Origin: an uncultured Prochlorococcus sp.
GTDB taxonomy: Bacteria; Cyanobacteriota; Cyanobacteriia; PCC-6307; Cyanobiaceae
NCBI GenBank assembly: GCA_902634795.1
Contig: CACPLK010000003.1
Coordinates: forward strand, 1 to 63,430
Direction of reading: 5' to 3'
Length of the DNA: 63,430 nt
Part shown: positions 40,701 to 48,972 of the stretch, piece by piece
Numbering within the stretch: position 1 is the first letter of the stretch
Layout of the letters: each line of letters starts with the position of its first letter
Translations under genes and position numbers: made by a program
Notes under the pieces: generated by a model
What the model saw: the letters and a program-made list of their open reading frames with translations, nothing else
Databases searched by the model: none
What the model was told of the DNA's origin: nothing

Positions 40701-41365
40701 TTTATCATGGAGTCAGAATTAATCGTAATTTCTTGATCTCTACAAAATATCTTTTTATCACAAGCAGAAGAAATATTAAAAATCGAAGAGGGATCAATTC
40801 TTAAATATTTATTTGCCTCTTGCATAGATGAATTAGAAATTGCTAATAATCCATCATAAGATTCTATTTGATTTAATTTCATATAATAAAACTTCTTAAA
40901 AAATGGATTACCGTCTAAATAGGAACCAGAGTTAATTAAAGGTATCAAGTCATATATTATGGAAATAATAGGCGGAAGTTGATTATTTGTATCAATATCT
41001 GTTAGACAATTATCTAAAAAACCTTCAAAATGGCTTGTAATCAAGATACAATCAGCATTAATTATTTTCAATGCATATGTTCTTAATTGTATTGCAGCTA
41101 ATCGAAAATAATTACTATCTGATAAATCTTGATTTCTAGGGCCAACTGAATACCATTGATAATAACTAACGTTAAAATTGGAATTAGTTAATTCATCATT
41201 AAAATCATCCCTTACATCTTTTAATGTTGTGTTCGCCACTAATATGTATTGATTGTTTGGGAATGTACTAATCAAAGACTTAATTAACGCTATTGAATAT
41301 CGGCCAATACCTCGGAGGCTGCTTTCTTCAGATTGATAACCTTGTATGTCAATTGCGATTCTCAT
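37715..41365 (-). CDS. Multidomain glycosyltransferase with three GT4-type GT-B units
   Basis: The protein has 1216 residues. Unit 1 (about 1-400) starts GIGRYSIALIKSL and carries GAGDPRKN and PSLHEGFGLPVLEAM near residue 320. Unit 2 (about 440-825) has SSCFPRKGIIHLLKAFGQAF and PSLGEGFGLPIAEAM near residue 722. Unit 3 (about 835-1216) has RIGWITTWNSRCGIASYS and a degenerate EX7E region (SNESSSASVRHGL). The first two keep the E-x7-E catalytic motif. Such fused enzymes (WbdA/WsaE-like) polymerise repeat units of ABC-exported O-antigens. It follows the methyltransferase gene at 42547 by 12 bp on the same strand. Confidence 0.88.
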   Translation of the reverse strand: MRIAIDIQGYQSEESSLRGIGRYSIALIKSLISTFPNNQYILVANTTLKDVRDDFNDELTNSNFNVSYYQWYSVGPRNQDLSDSNYFRLAAIQLRTYALKIINADCILITSHFEGFLDNCLTDIDTNNQLPPIISIIYDLIPLINSGSYLDGNPFFKKFYYMKLNQIESYDGLLAISNSSMQEANKYLRIDPSSIFNISSACDKKIFCRDQEITINSDSMINNFGEFLLYSGAGDPRKNLQGLIKAYSNIPINLRKKYKLVLAGKLFDSEINLLEKCIEECDLKRNQIIILGYVSDEFLVTLYRKCKLFIFPSLHEGFGLPVLEAMCCGAPVISSNSSSLPEIVGIKEAMFNPLDISSMTNLIKRSLTDHEFYNRLIKNSITKSNLFSWKSTTEKLFKSIEIIIQNRIHSEVIDNISPYQILIDNLRNIFNQTNIQKIENDILIKQIASAITLIDDQAKQYYKCNLDFSKDLKWKIEGPIDSNYSLAILNRNFTEAMSHKEIDIYINCTDGPGDYNPDLSFLSGYKRILDIHKREQVKCDISSRNLYPPRVDDFDGQLKLLHAYGWEETEFPSEWVDNFNKHLDGISVMSSFVKNLLINNGVSIPIKVCGLGIEHIYHSVPEKNFTVNSKKYNFLHVSSCFPRKGIIHLLKAFGQAFNKYDDVSLIIKTSHNPHNNIFKILNQVKSDNPNYPHVVVLDQDFSDSRMKALYQYSDALIAPSLGEGFGLPIAEAMLLDLPVITTDWSGQLDFCNSENSWLIDFEYKYSKTHFNLVSSVWAQPLVEKIVDRMLEVYNSTNEELRSKIEKARSNIQKFTWDSVAEINLDFAKKLTTFDYSRSTRIGWITTWNSRCGIASYSKHLVDFISDKVTIFAPKEETHIHDENNVIRCWDLDDKFVQDLDIMLNEILNKKITTAIIQFNYGFFNFKALSKFINNLSSNDIRIIIYLHSTIDPNDNSDKSLINIRDSLAKCDRILVHTPRDLNRLKDIGLGFNSFIFPHGVLDFDQSNYTSSNLLSSLSNNNKVCIASYGFCLPNKGFLELIHAVKILKSMNYNIDLTLYTAIHSAKISTQYFDELNDQINLLELGKCLKIDSCYYTDSETLINLSKQDLIVFPYQSSNESSSASVRHGLAAGPNVLVTPIPIFDDLQNVVHNLPGISAQDIAEGIHNWLQKSKSIKSINSNLQVKANNWRKQHRFSLLGRRLQGLVRGLELNKKVF

Positions 41366-41377
41366 ATGATGATAATA

Positions 41378-42547
41378 TTATTTTGATTTAATTTCCTCAT
41401 AAATTCTTCGAGCGATACTAGATGAATGATACAAATCTATTAATTTATTATTACAATCATATGATTTTTTATTTGCTTTATTTGCTCTAGAGATAGTATT
41501 TATAAGTTTAGATGAAGAGGTTTTAAATTTAAAAAACTGTAAAATTTTATAAATTATTTGTAAAATTAAAAAAGATATTTTTGAAGAAATGTTCTTAAGT
41601 AAAAACCTAAAAATAAAAAACAAATTTTTTTTCAATATAAACTTTAAAAAATTAACTATTTTTATTCTTATATGATTAATTTTGCGATATACTCGAAAAA
41701 TAATATTATTATATATCTTATTTTGTCTATAAGTAAGATATTCCAACTGCTTTTCTAATGAAGAGATTTTTAAATATTGTTCATTGATTATATTATTATA
41801 ATTACTATCAAAATTCAATGCTATTTCCAAAGTCGATTTGGACAGGTTAAAAGTACCAAGCCAAGACGCTTCATCCCAAAAAATATTCATATCGCCTGAG
41901 TCGTCTCTTGTAGAAATAAAGCATACATCTCTCGCTGATCCAGAAATGATCCTTGTAATATTATTCTGATCTAAATCACTTGATTCTTCACCATTAATAT
42001 AATAATATTTAGACTTTAAAAAACCGGCTTTTTCTAGAGTAAAAATCATTCCATCTGGGTTTATAGGGTTTATATGTGTAGGGTCAAGATAAAATGATCT
42101 ACTAGAAACATGTAAATTATCAATACTAGGAGTTTCTAATATTAAAATTCCATTTGGCTTCAATATTCTTTTACATTCATCTAATAATTTCTCAATATTT
42201 TCATGAGATATGTGCTCTATAAAATGAAAAGAACTAATAATAGAGAAGTATTCAGATTCAAGTGTCTCTATTGTCTCTATTGCATTTCCAGCAAGAATAT
42301 TTAAGCCTTTCTCTTGACAAAAAGAAATCATTTGATTGTTATTCTCAAGTCCTAGTGATTCAAGCCCCATCTCTGAACATTTTTCTAACCACTCTCCGCG
42401 ACCACTTCCGATATCTAAACTTTTTGGACTATCAAAATTATTCAAAATATAATTTACTATTCCATCATATGAAGATAAACGAGACTTTATCTCCTGACGA
42501 GAGCCTCTAAATCGATCTTCAAAGTCGAAATAAGCATTTAATTTCAT
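41378..42547 (-). CDS. WbdD-like methyltransferase with coiled/amphipathic C-terminus
   Basis: The 389-residue protein starts MKLNAYFDFEDRFRGSRQEI (start at 42547; an upstream in-frame start adds six residues). A class I SAM methyltransferase covers about residues 25-225: SLDIGSGRGEWLEKC, HFIEHISHENIEKLL, RILKPNGILILETPS. After this come a short coiled coil (YLKISSLEKQLEYL) and a Lys/Phe/Ile-rich amphipathic region that could associate with membrane. In WbdD-type proteins an N-terminal methyltransferase plus coiled coil caps the growing O-antigen chain and sets its length. No kinase domain is visible here. Neighbouring the triple glycosyltransferase supports a chain-terminator role. Confidence 0.8.
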   Translation of the reverse strand: MKLNAYFDFEDRFRGSRQEIKSRLSSYDGIVNYILNNFDSPKSLDIGSGRGEWLEKCSEMGLESLGLENNNQMISFCQEKGLNILAGNAIETIETLESEYFSIISSFHFIEHISHENIEKLLDECKRILKPNGILILETPSIDNLHVSSRSFYLDPTHINPINPDGMIFTLEKAGFLKSKYYYINGEESSDLDQNNITRIISGSARDVCFISTRDDSGDMNIFWDEASWLGTFNLSKSTLEIALNFDSNYNNIINEQYLKISSLEKQLEYLTYRQNKIYNNIIFRVYRKINHIRIKIVNFLKFILKKNLFFIFRFLLKNISSKISFLILQIIYKILQFFKFKTSSSKLINTISRANKANKKSYDCNNKLIDLYHSSSIARRIYEEIKSK

Positions 42548-42790
42548 AATTAATAATCTAACCAACTCATGTTTCTATAAACATCTGACATAATAAAAAC
42601 TCATATTCTTACACTATATAATTATCAAGGCCTATCAAGCCAACTGAAAAACATTGCTTGATGAATATTGAATCTCGCCTGAGACTATGATTGCTAATCG
42701 ACTTAAATAAGATTGTGATTGTCTAATTCTCATCTTAAGAGATTACATCTTCAATGATTTTTTAAACCTTTTTGCATTAATGTTTCTGCA

Positions 42791-43249
42791 ATGTCTAATC
42801 AATATCTTATAAAACATGCACCTGGAGCCCCGGGATTAAGAATTTTGGGGTTAGGACCAAATTTTTTGCCCTCTAAAGGGTTATTAAAACTTCAATTACT
42901 ATTAAATAAATATACATTTTGGGCTAACAAAAGAAGTAGATATGAGCTGAAGACAATGCTTAAAAATAGTTCAGTAATTATAAGTATTTGGGAAGATAAT
43001 GAAATGATCGGCTTTGGAAGAGCTACTAGTGATGGCTCATTTCGATCAGTTATTTGGGATGTCGTAGTAGCAGATAATGTTCAAGGGAATGGATATGGTA
43101 GTCAAATCATAAACGAAATTATCAATTCGCCCATGATAAAAAAAAGTGAAAGAATATATCTGATGACTACGAATAGATCAGAATTTTATAAACAATTAGG
43201 TTTTAAAGTAAATTCCTCTCAGAAGCTAATGGTATATGAAAAGGATTGA
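42791..43249 (+). CDS. GNAT-family N-acetyltransferase
   Basis: The 152-residue protein has the GNAT acetyl-CoA loop VVADNVQGNGYGSQIINEI (QxxGxG) near residues 92-110 and a C-terminal EFYKQLGFKVN as in many small acetyltransferases. The substrate is unknown. It appears to mark the right border of the accessory island, just before the tRNA-Gly. Confidence 0.85.
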   Translation: MSNQYLIKHAPGAPGLRILGLGPNFLPSKGLLKLQLLLNKYTFWANKRSRYELKTMLKNSSVIISIWEDNEMIGFGRATSDGSFRSVIWDVVVADNVQGNGYGSQIINEIINSPMIKKSERIYLMTTNRSEFYKQLGFKVNSSQKLMVYEKD

Positions 43250-43329
43250 AATATAGTTTAAAAATATATATAAAACAAATAACGAAAAACTGATTTCTGT
43301 AAATACTAATAGCAATAATGAAAATTAAA

Positions 43330-43401
43330 AGCGGATGAAGAGATTCGAACTCTCGACATTCTCCTTGGCAAGGAGATGCTCTACCACTGAGCTACATCCG
43401 C
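43330..43401 (-). tRNA. trnG: tRNA-Gly (anticodon GCC)
   Basis: Reading the minus strand gives a full cloverleaf. Acceptor stem GCGGATG/CATCCGC, D arm GCTC...GAGC, anticodon stem TCTCC/GGAGA with loop TTGCCAA (anticodon GCC), T arm with GTTCGAATC, discriminator T. CCA is not encoded. The gene is 72 nt long. Its 3' end faces the accessory island. Confidence 0.96.
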
Positions 43402-43407
43402 ATCAAG

Positions 43408-43432
43408 ATGCTTAGATCTTAGATCTAAGCAT
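43408..43432. repeat. 25-bp palindrome directly upstream of tRNA-Gly
   Basis: ATGCTTAGATCT (43408-43419) and AGATCTAAGCAT (43421-43432) are perfect inverted copies separated by a single T. It lies 6 bp upstream of the tRNA 5' end and 50 bp past the ribH stop on the same strand. It could be a processing/termination hairpin between ribH and the tRNA, an operator, or a recombination-related palindrome. No U-tract follows. Confidence 0.7.
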
Positions 43433-43482
43433 GCCTTAAAAGAGGTAGTGTGGTCAAATTATTTCTCAATTGACAAGATTAT

Positions 43483-43959
43483 TCAACTGATCGCTTTCAT
43501 TAAAGAACCCATTTCAATTGCTTGTAGTGCATAATTCCAACCTAAATTATTCTTGATTCCAGCTCTTTCTAAAGCCTGCTGCATTGTATCTGTTGTTAAA
43601 ACTCCAAAGATGATTGGCAATCCTATTTCTCTAGAGACAGTGGCAATTCCTTTGCTTGCCTCGGAAACCACAACGTCAAAATGAGGTGTATCCCCTCGTA
43701 TAACTGCACCCAAGGTAATCAAGACATCATATTTACCCTTTCTTGCAAGCTCTTGTGAAACAATAGGTAACTCAAATGCACCTGGAACCCACGCTATATC
43801 CAACTGATTACTAGTTTCTGATACGTTAATCCCATGCCTTGCAAGACAATCCAGACACCCGCTTAATAACTTCGTAGTTATTAGATCATTAAATCTAGCT
43901 ATAACAATAGCTACTTTTAATGACGAGGATTTCTCAAAGGTACCTTCTATTGTCGCCAT
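43483..43959 (-). CDS. ribH: 6,7-dimethyl-8-ribityllumazine synthase
   Basis: The 158-residue enzyme catalyses the penultimate step of riboflavin synthesis. The signature elements are [47 protein letters not shown] (catalytic His in the DTPHF motif) and [20 protein letters not shown]. Length is normal. The same strand carries psbZ upstream (101 bp) and tRNA-Gly downstream. Confidence 0.96.
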   Translation of the reverse strand: MATIEGTFEKSSSLKVAIVIARFNDLITTKLLSGCLDCLARHGINVSETSNQLDIAWVPGAFELPIVSQELARKGKYDVLITLGAVIRGDTPHFDVVVSEASKGIATVSREIGLPIIFGVLTTDTMQQALERAGIKNNLGWNYALQAIEMGSLMKAIS

Positions 43960-44060
43960 TTCTTAAAGGCTTTTAAGACCTACTAACAGTAACCTCTTTC
44001 GAGTAAATTTAAAACATCAAATAAAAATTAATCTATCTGGCGAATATATTAAAAAGTTTA

Positions 44061-44276
44061 TTAAACACTCATTTGATGGGTGATGTACTCTCCAACCAGA
44101 GCTTGTAGGAGAACTAAATGGAACCAAACTCCAGCGAGGATCTCGATCTTTTTAATGTTGGGATTTCTATTGTCCTCAGGATTGGTTTGGGTCATGTAGA
44201 AAACAGGAACACCAATTACCAAAAGCAACGAAGAGAACAAAAGTGCGTTCGCAACGATTGAATTAATAGCCAGCAT
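44061..44276 (-). CDS. psbZ: Photosystem II protein PsbZ (Ycf9)
   Basis: From the ATG ending at 44276 the product has 71 residues with two membrane helices. The first helix ends in the PsbZ hallmark GVPV (LLLVIGVPVFYMTQ), and the second begins with AGVWFHLVLLQALVG. PsbZ stabilises the PSII-antenna interface. The frame stays open to 44378, but the extra 34 residues are hydrophilic, unlike PsbZ, and overlap the divergent mutS leader. The C-terminus (GEYITHQMSV) is less typical than the usual NSFVV end. The gene context with ribH and mutS supports the call. Confidence 0.75.
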   Translation of the reverse strand: MLAINSIVANALLFSSLLLVIGVPVFYMTQTNPEDNRNPNIKKIEILAGVWFHLVLLQALVGEYITHQMSV

Positions 44277-44426
44277 AGTTGAAGCTGCAGAAAAATTTCT
44301 CAATATCCAATAATTCTCCCATGTAAGTGTTTCTTTGAATGATTCCTCTTCATATTTGTAGTGAGGCTTCACATGCAAAATAAATTAATTCTTCTAATAT
44401 GCATTGATTCATTAGTGAGTAATTCA

Positions 44427-47210
44427 ATGGCTGCCAGCCAAGACCCCATACAAGGCAGTCTATTTGAGGGTAGTAAGGAGAGCGAATTCAATGAAAGGGA
44501 ACAACTTCATACTTCAACAACTTTGAACGAAAATCTTTCGAATAAACAACTTAAAGAAGACGCATCACTCAGACCTCGAATAAAAAAGACTCCTGAAAAT
44601 CTAAATCGAACCATTGATTTGGATCAGTTTTCTAATACGGCAGTTGAAGAGCCAAAGTGGTCACATCACAATTTACCAAACATTGATGATCTAACCCCTG
44701 CACTAAGACATTACGTTGAATTAAAAATCGAGAATCCTGAAAGGGTGCTGCTTTACAGACTCGGAGATTTCTACGAATGTTTTTTTGAGGATGCCATAAC
44801 TCTTTCACAGCTTCTAGAAATCACACTCACAAGTAAAGACGGCGGTAAAAAAATTGGCAAAGTCCCAATGGCTGGAATACCTCATCATGCATCTGATCGT
44901 TACTGCACCGAGCTCATTAAAAAAGGTTTATCAATTGCTATTTGTGATCAACTTGAAGCTGCTCCAGCAAAAGGCAATAAATTAATCAAAAGAGGCATAA
45001 CTAGATTAATAACCCCTGGAACAATTCTTGAAGAGGGAATGCTAAGGGCGAAACAAAATAATTGGCTAGCTTCTGTGCTAATAGAATCCAAATCTAACCC
45101 AGACTTTATCACCTGGTCTTTAGCAAAGATAGATGTCAGCACCGGGGAGTTTGTTGTTCAAGAAGGAAAAGAAAGTAATAATTTACGTCAAGAATTGATA
45201 AAACTAAACGCAGCAGAAATTATATCCGATAAAAAATCAATTGCAAATAAAACATGGTTTAGAGGATTCACAGAAATAACGGAATTTAATCAAACATCAT
45301 TTTCCAACTTAGAAGCAACGACAACTATTAAAAATCATTATTGTCTCAATAATATTAATGGATTAGGTATTGATCCAAATTCTCTATCAATTCGAACAAT
45401 TGGAGGATTAATCGCATATTTGAATAAAACTCATCCAACTATTGATGATAATTTTAAAAAAGGAGTAAAGACAAATATATGTATTGATTTTCCTCAAATC
45501 AAAAACAATCAGGCTGGGCTAATTATAGATAATCAAACAAGAAGGAATTTAGAAATTACAGCAACACAAAAGGATGGAAAATTTCATGGTTCATTACTTT
45601 GGGCAATTGACAAAACATTAACTGCCATGGGTGGTAGGTGTATTAGAAGGTGGCTAGAAGAACCTTTAACAGATACTTATGCGATAAAAAACAGACAGGA
45701 GATAATTGAATTACTAGTTGAATCATCGTCGTTAAGAAAAAACATTCGAAGAATATTGAGAGCCATGGGTGATTTAGAACGGCTATCAGGCAGAGCAGGA
45801 GCCCAACAAGCAGGAGCACGTGATTTGGTTGCTATAGCTGAGGGAATTAAGCGTTTTCCAATAATTAAACATTATCTTGATCACCCAATCTTTGAAAAAA
45901 CAAAGTATTTCGAATCTATTATAAATATAGATACAGAATTAATAGAACTTGCAGAAAAGATAAATAATGAAATCATACAAAATCCTCCTCTAAGCCTTAC
46001 AGAAGGTGGTCTAATTTATGATGGTATAAATCCGATACTTGATGGACTTAGAAATCAACTTGATGATCATAATTCATGGCTAAAATCTCAAGAAATAGAA
46101 GAAAGAAAGAACAGCAATATTAACAACTTAAAACTTCAATATCATCGATCATTTGGATACTTTTTAGCAGTAAGCAAAGCAAAATCTATCAACGTTCCTG
46201 CTCATTGGATTAGAAGGCAAACCTTAACAAATGAAGAACGTTTTGTTACCCCAGATTTAAAAGAAAGAGAAGGAAAAATTTTTCAAGTTAAAGCACGAAT
46301 ATCACAACTTGAATATGAATTGTTTTCTAAAATAAGAATTCTCGTTGGAAATAAATCAAACATTATCAGAAAAGCTGCGAAAGCAATTTCTTGTTTAGAT
46401 GTTTTATCTGGTCTTGCCGAATTAGCAGCAATTAATAACTATACAAAACCAGAAATTGTTGATGAAGAAGATGAAAGTAAATCAAGAAAATTATTTATTA
46501 AAGATGGTCGTCATCCTGTAGTTGAGCAAATTCTCATTGATAAAGTTTTCGTTCCTAATGATATTGATCTTGGCTCTGAGACTGATCTGATAATTCTTTC
46601 AGGCCCCAATGCAAGTGGTAAAAGTTGTTACTTAAGACAAGTTGGTATCTTACAAATCATGGCTCAAATCGGTAGTTGGATCCCAGCTGAATCTTGCACT
46701 TTAGGAATTGCCGATCAAGTTTTTACACGCGTTGGAGCAGTAGATGATTTAGCGGCAGGTCAATCAACTTTCATGGTTGAAATGATTGAAACAGCTTTCA
46801 TTCTAAATAAGGCCACTGAAAAATCATTAGTTTTACTAGATGAAATTGGACGAGGAACTTCAACTTTTGATGGCTTATCTATTGCCTGGTCAGTCAGCGA
46901 ATTTTTAGCTAAGAAAATAAAAAGTCGTTCAATCTTTGCAACTCATTATCATGAATTGAATCAAATTTCTGAATATATTCAAAATGTAGAAAATTACCAA
47001 GTTCTTGTTCAATATAAAAATAATTCACTTTCATTTCTTCACAAAGTTGAAAGAGGAGGAGCAAATAAAAGTTATGGAATCGAAGCTGCTCGCCTTGCGG
47101 GAGTACCCAAAGAAGTAGTCAAAAATGCAAAGAAAATTTTAAATAATCTTGAAAAAGAAAGTACCAATAATAGTTTTCAATTAATTCAACCAATTAAAAG
47201 CGATAAATAA
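44427..47210 (+). CDS. mutS: DNA mismatch repair protein MutS
   Basis: The 927-residue protein (from the ATG at 44427; the frame opens at a GTG at 44361) has the complete MutS plan. The mismatch-binding motif with GDFYECF occurs only near residue 115, so there is an N-terminal extension of about 80-90 residues carrying DPIQGSLFE. Then come the connector, lever and clamp domains. The ATPase has Walker A GPNASGKSCYLRQVG near residue 726, STFMVEM, and Walker B LVLLDEIGRGTSTFDG. It is divergent from psbZ. Following genes on both strands are housekeeping. Confidence 0.95.
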   Translation: MAASQDPIQGSLFEGSKESEFNEREQLHTSTTLNENLSNKQLKEDASLRPRIKKTPENLNRTIDLDQFSNTAVEEPKWSHHNLPNIDDLTPALRHYVELKIENPERVLLYRLGDFYECFFEDAITLSQLLEITLTSKDGGKKIGKVPMAGIPHHASDRYCTELIKKGLSIAICDQLEAAPAKGNKLIKRGITRLITPGTILEEGMLRAKQNNWLASVLIESKSNPDFITWSLAKIDVSTGEFVVQEGKESNNLRQELIKLNAAEIISDKKSIANKTWFRGFTEITEFNQTSFSNLEATTTIKNHYCLNNINGLGIDPNSLSIRTIGGLIAYLNKTHPTIDDNFKKGVKTNICIDFPQIKNNQAGLIIDNQTRRNLEITATQKDGKFHGSLLWAIDKTLTAMGGRCIRRWLEEPLTDTYAIKNRQEIIELLVESSSLRKNIRRILRAMGDLERLSGRAGAQQAGARDLVAIAEGIKRFPIIKHYLDHPIFEKTKYFESIINIDTELIELAEKINNEIIQNPPLSLTEGGLIYDGINPILDGLRNQLDDHNSWLKSQEIEERKNSNINNLKLQYHRSFGYFLAVSKAKSINVPAHWIRRQTLTNEERFVTPDLKEREGKIFQVKARISQLEYELFSKIRILVGNKSNIIRKAAKAISCLDVLSGLAELAAINNYTKPEIVDEEDESKSRKLFIKDGRHPVVEQILIDKVFVPNDIDLGSETDLIILSGPNASGKSCYLRQVGILQIMAQIGSWIPAESCTLGIADQVFTRVGAVDDLAAGQSTFMVEMIETAFILNKATEKSLVLLDEIGRGTSTFDGLSIAWSVSEFLAKKIKSRSIFATHYHELNQISEYIQNVENYQVLVQYKNNSLSFLHKVERGGANKSYGIEAARLAGVPKEVVKNAKKILNNLEKESTNNSFQLIQPIKSDK

Positions 47211-47215
47211 AATTA

Positions 47216-47857
47216 TTATGCAATTCCAGTTTCGGCTGCCCTCAATAAGGCATTGGTAGTAGCTGCAGCTAAGGATGCTCCTCCTTTAGAACCCTCCAAA
47301 ACAATATATGGACATTCACTATTCAATAATCGACTTTTACTCTCAGAAACACCTATGAACCCTACTGGCATTCCAATAATTAAACTAGGTTTTGCATAAC
47401 CAGATTCAACAAGATCTAATAAAGAAATTAAAGCTGTTGGCGAACTTCCAATCACAACGAATGGAGAATTAAATAAGTTCTTTTTCTCCTCAAAATCTAA
47501 CCAAATATTTCTCATACCAATTGCACTTCTAGTAGTCAAAGTTGTATCAATTGACGTTGGAGCCATACCTAAAATGCATTGAATATCTGAATTTATAGTC
47601 CTCTTAGCCATCGGAGATATTGCTGCCTCTGCCATATAAGTATCGGTGAAAATCTTGGCTCCATTTTTCAATGCATTAATGGCTTTCTCACAAACACTGG
47701 GGCTAAACCTAATACATGACTGTAGGCTAAAGTCGCCACTTGAATGAATAATGCGTTCCAAAATTGACTGCTGAACCTTATCAAGTCCTGTATTCCCTAG
47801 TTTAGATCTAATATATTTAACACTTTCGAGAAAAATTGGATGTTCTGGTGTTTTCAC
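47216..47857 (-). CDS. cobH: Precorrin-8X methylmutase
   Basis: The 213-residue protein moves the C11 methyl to C12 in corrin ring synthesis (cobalamin pathway). The family motifs are IERIIHSSGDFSLQ (catalytic His), AISPMAKRTINSD, RSAIGMRNIWLDF and PVGFIGVSESKSRLL. Length is typical. It ends 5 bp from the convergent mutS stop. Confidence 0.94.
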   Translation of the reverse strand: MKTPEHPIFLESVKYIRSKLGNTGLDKVQQSILERIIHSSGDFSLQSCIRFSPSVCEKAINALKNGAKIFTDTYMAEAAISPMAKRTINSDIQCILGMAPTSIDTTLTTRSAIGMRNIWLDFEEKKNLFNSPFVVIGSSPTALISLLDLVESGYAKPSLIIGMPVGFIGVSESKSRLLNSECPYIVLEGSKGGASLAAATTNALLRAAETGIA

Positions 47858-47916
47858 TGCTAAATTTTTTTGGCTAATTTAAGATCAGAATCTTTTTAAT
47901 AACATATCTCTAAATC

Positions 47917-48945
47917 ATGCCAATACATTTAATATGGGGGGATGATTATGAAGCGTGTAGCAGGGAAATAGAAGAAATAATTCAAAGCGTTATTGATCCA
48001 TCATGGAAAAGTTTTAACTATAGTCAAATAGATGGAAATGATCCAAAACAAAATTTCAGAGCACTTGAAGAAGTTCAGAGCGCCCCTTTAGGAAGCGGAG
48101 GCAGAATCGTATTAGTTAGAAGAAGCCCTTTCTGCAACGGATGTTCTATTGAACTCGCTAATAAACTTGAACAAGCAATTAAATTAATTCCTGATAATAC
48201 ACATCTGATTCTAAATAATTCAAATAAACCAGATAAAAGACTTAAGACTACAAAATTGATAGAAAAAAGTATTCAATCAAATTCTTTTTCAAAGGAAAAA
48301 AGTTTTCTTCTTCCACTGCCATGGGACATAAATGGACAAAAGACCATGGTCAAAAATATTTTATATAAGTTAAATCTAGAAATGAATCATGAAGCAATTG
48401 ATTTAATCGTAGAAAGTATAGGTAATGATAGCTCTTTAATTAATACTGAGCTTCAAAAACTCTCATTGTTATCAGAGGCAATTAATGAAAAATCAAATAT
48501 AAATGGCCCACGAAAAATATCCAAAGAACTAGTCAAAAAACTGATTCAAAATAAATCCGTAAACGCTCTCGAAATTGCAAATTTACTTCTTAAAGGAGAT
48601 AGAACTATAGCCCTATATAAGATTCAGTGCTTACTTAAAAACGGAGAACCAGCTTTAAGGTTAATTACAACTTTAACAAGTCAATCAAGAGGATGGCTTT
48701 GGGTGCATCTATTAGATTTACAGGAAAAGCAAGACGTCAAAGAAATAGCCAAACTTGCTGGGATTGCCAATCCAAAACGTATTTTTGTAATTCGCAAACA
48801 AATACAAGGGCGGTCGTTGGAAGAATTGCTTGAGTTAATGAAAAAACTTTTAAAAATCGAAGTATCAATAAAATCAGGAACTAATCCAATCGACTCTTTT
48901 AAAGATAATCTGCTAACAGAAAGTAAAATGTTGACTAAAAACTGA
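47917..48945 (+). CDS. holA: DNA polymerase III delta subunit
   Basis: The 342-residue clamp-loader subunit has the N-terminal HLIWGDDYEACSREIEEI, a delta-type AAA+ fold without a functional P-loop, and the C-terminal RLITTLTSQSRGWLWVHLLDL segment of HolA. It opens the beta clamp in the DnaX complex; dnaX is partly present at the right end of the window. It is 27 bp upstream of lysC on the same strand. Confidence 0.9.
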   Translation: MPIHLIWGDDYEACSREIEEIIQSVIDPSWKSFNYSQIDGNDPKQNFRALEEVQSAPLGSGGRIVLVRRSPFCNGCSIELANKLEQAIKLIPDNTHLILNNSNKPDKRLKTTKLIEKSIQSNSFSKEKSFLLPLPWDINGQKTMVKNILYKLNLEMNHEAIDLIVESIGNDSSLINTELQKLSLLSEAINEKSNINGPRKISKELVKKLIQNKSVNALEIANLLLKGDRTIALYKIQCLLKNGEPALRLITTLTSQSRGWLWVHLLDLQEKQDVKEIAKLAGIANPKRIFVIRKQIQGRSLEELLELMKKLLKIEVSIKSGTNPIDSFKDNLLTESKMLTKN

Positions 48946-48972
48946 AATAATCAATAAGTTAACGAGAGTTCA

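Noticed and set aside
44277-44378. Long form of the PsbZ frame (105 residues)
   Set aside because: The extra N-terminal 34 residues are hydrophilic, absent from known PsbZ, and overlap the likely leader of divergent mutS; the inner ATG gives a normal-sized protein.
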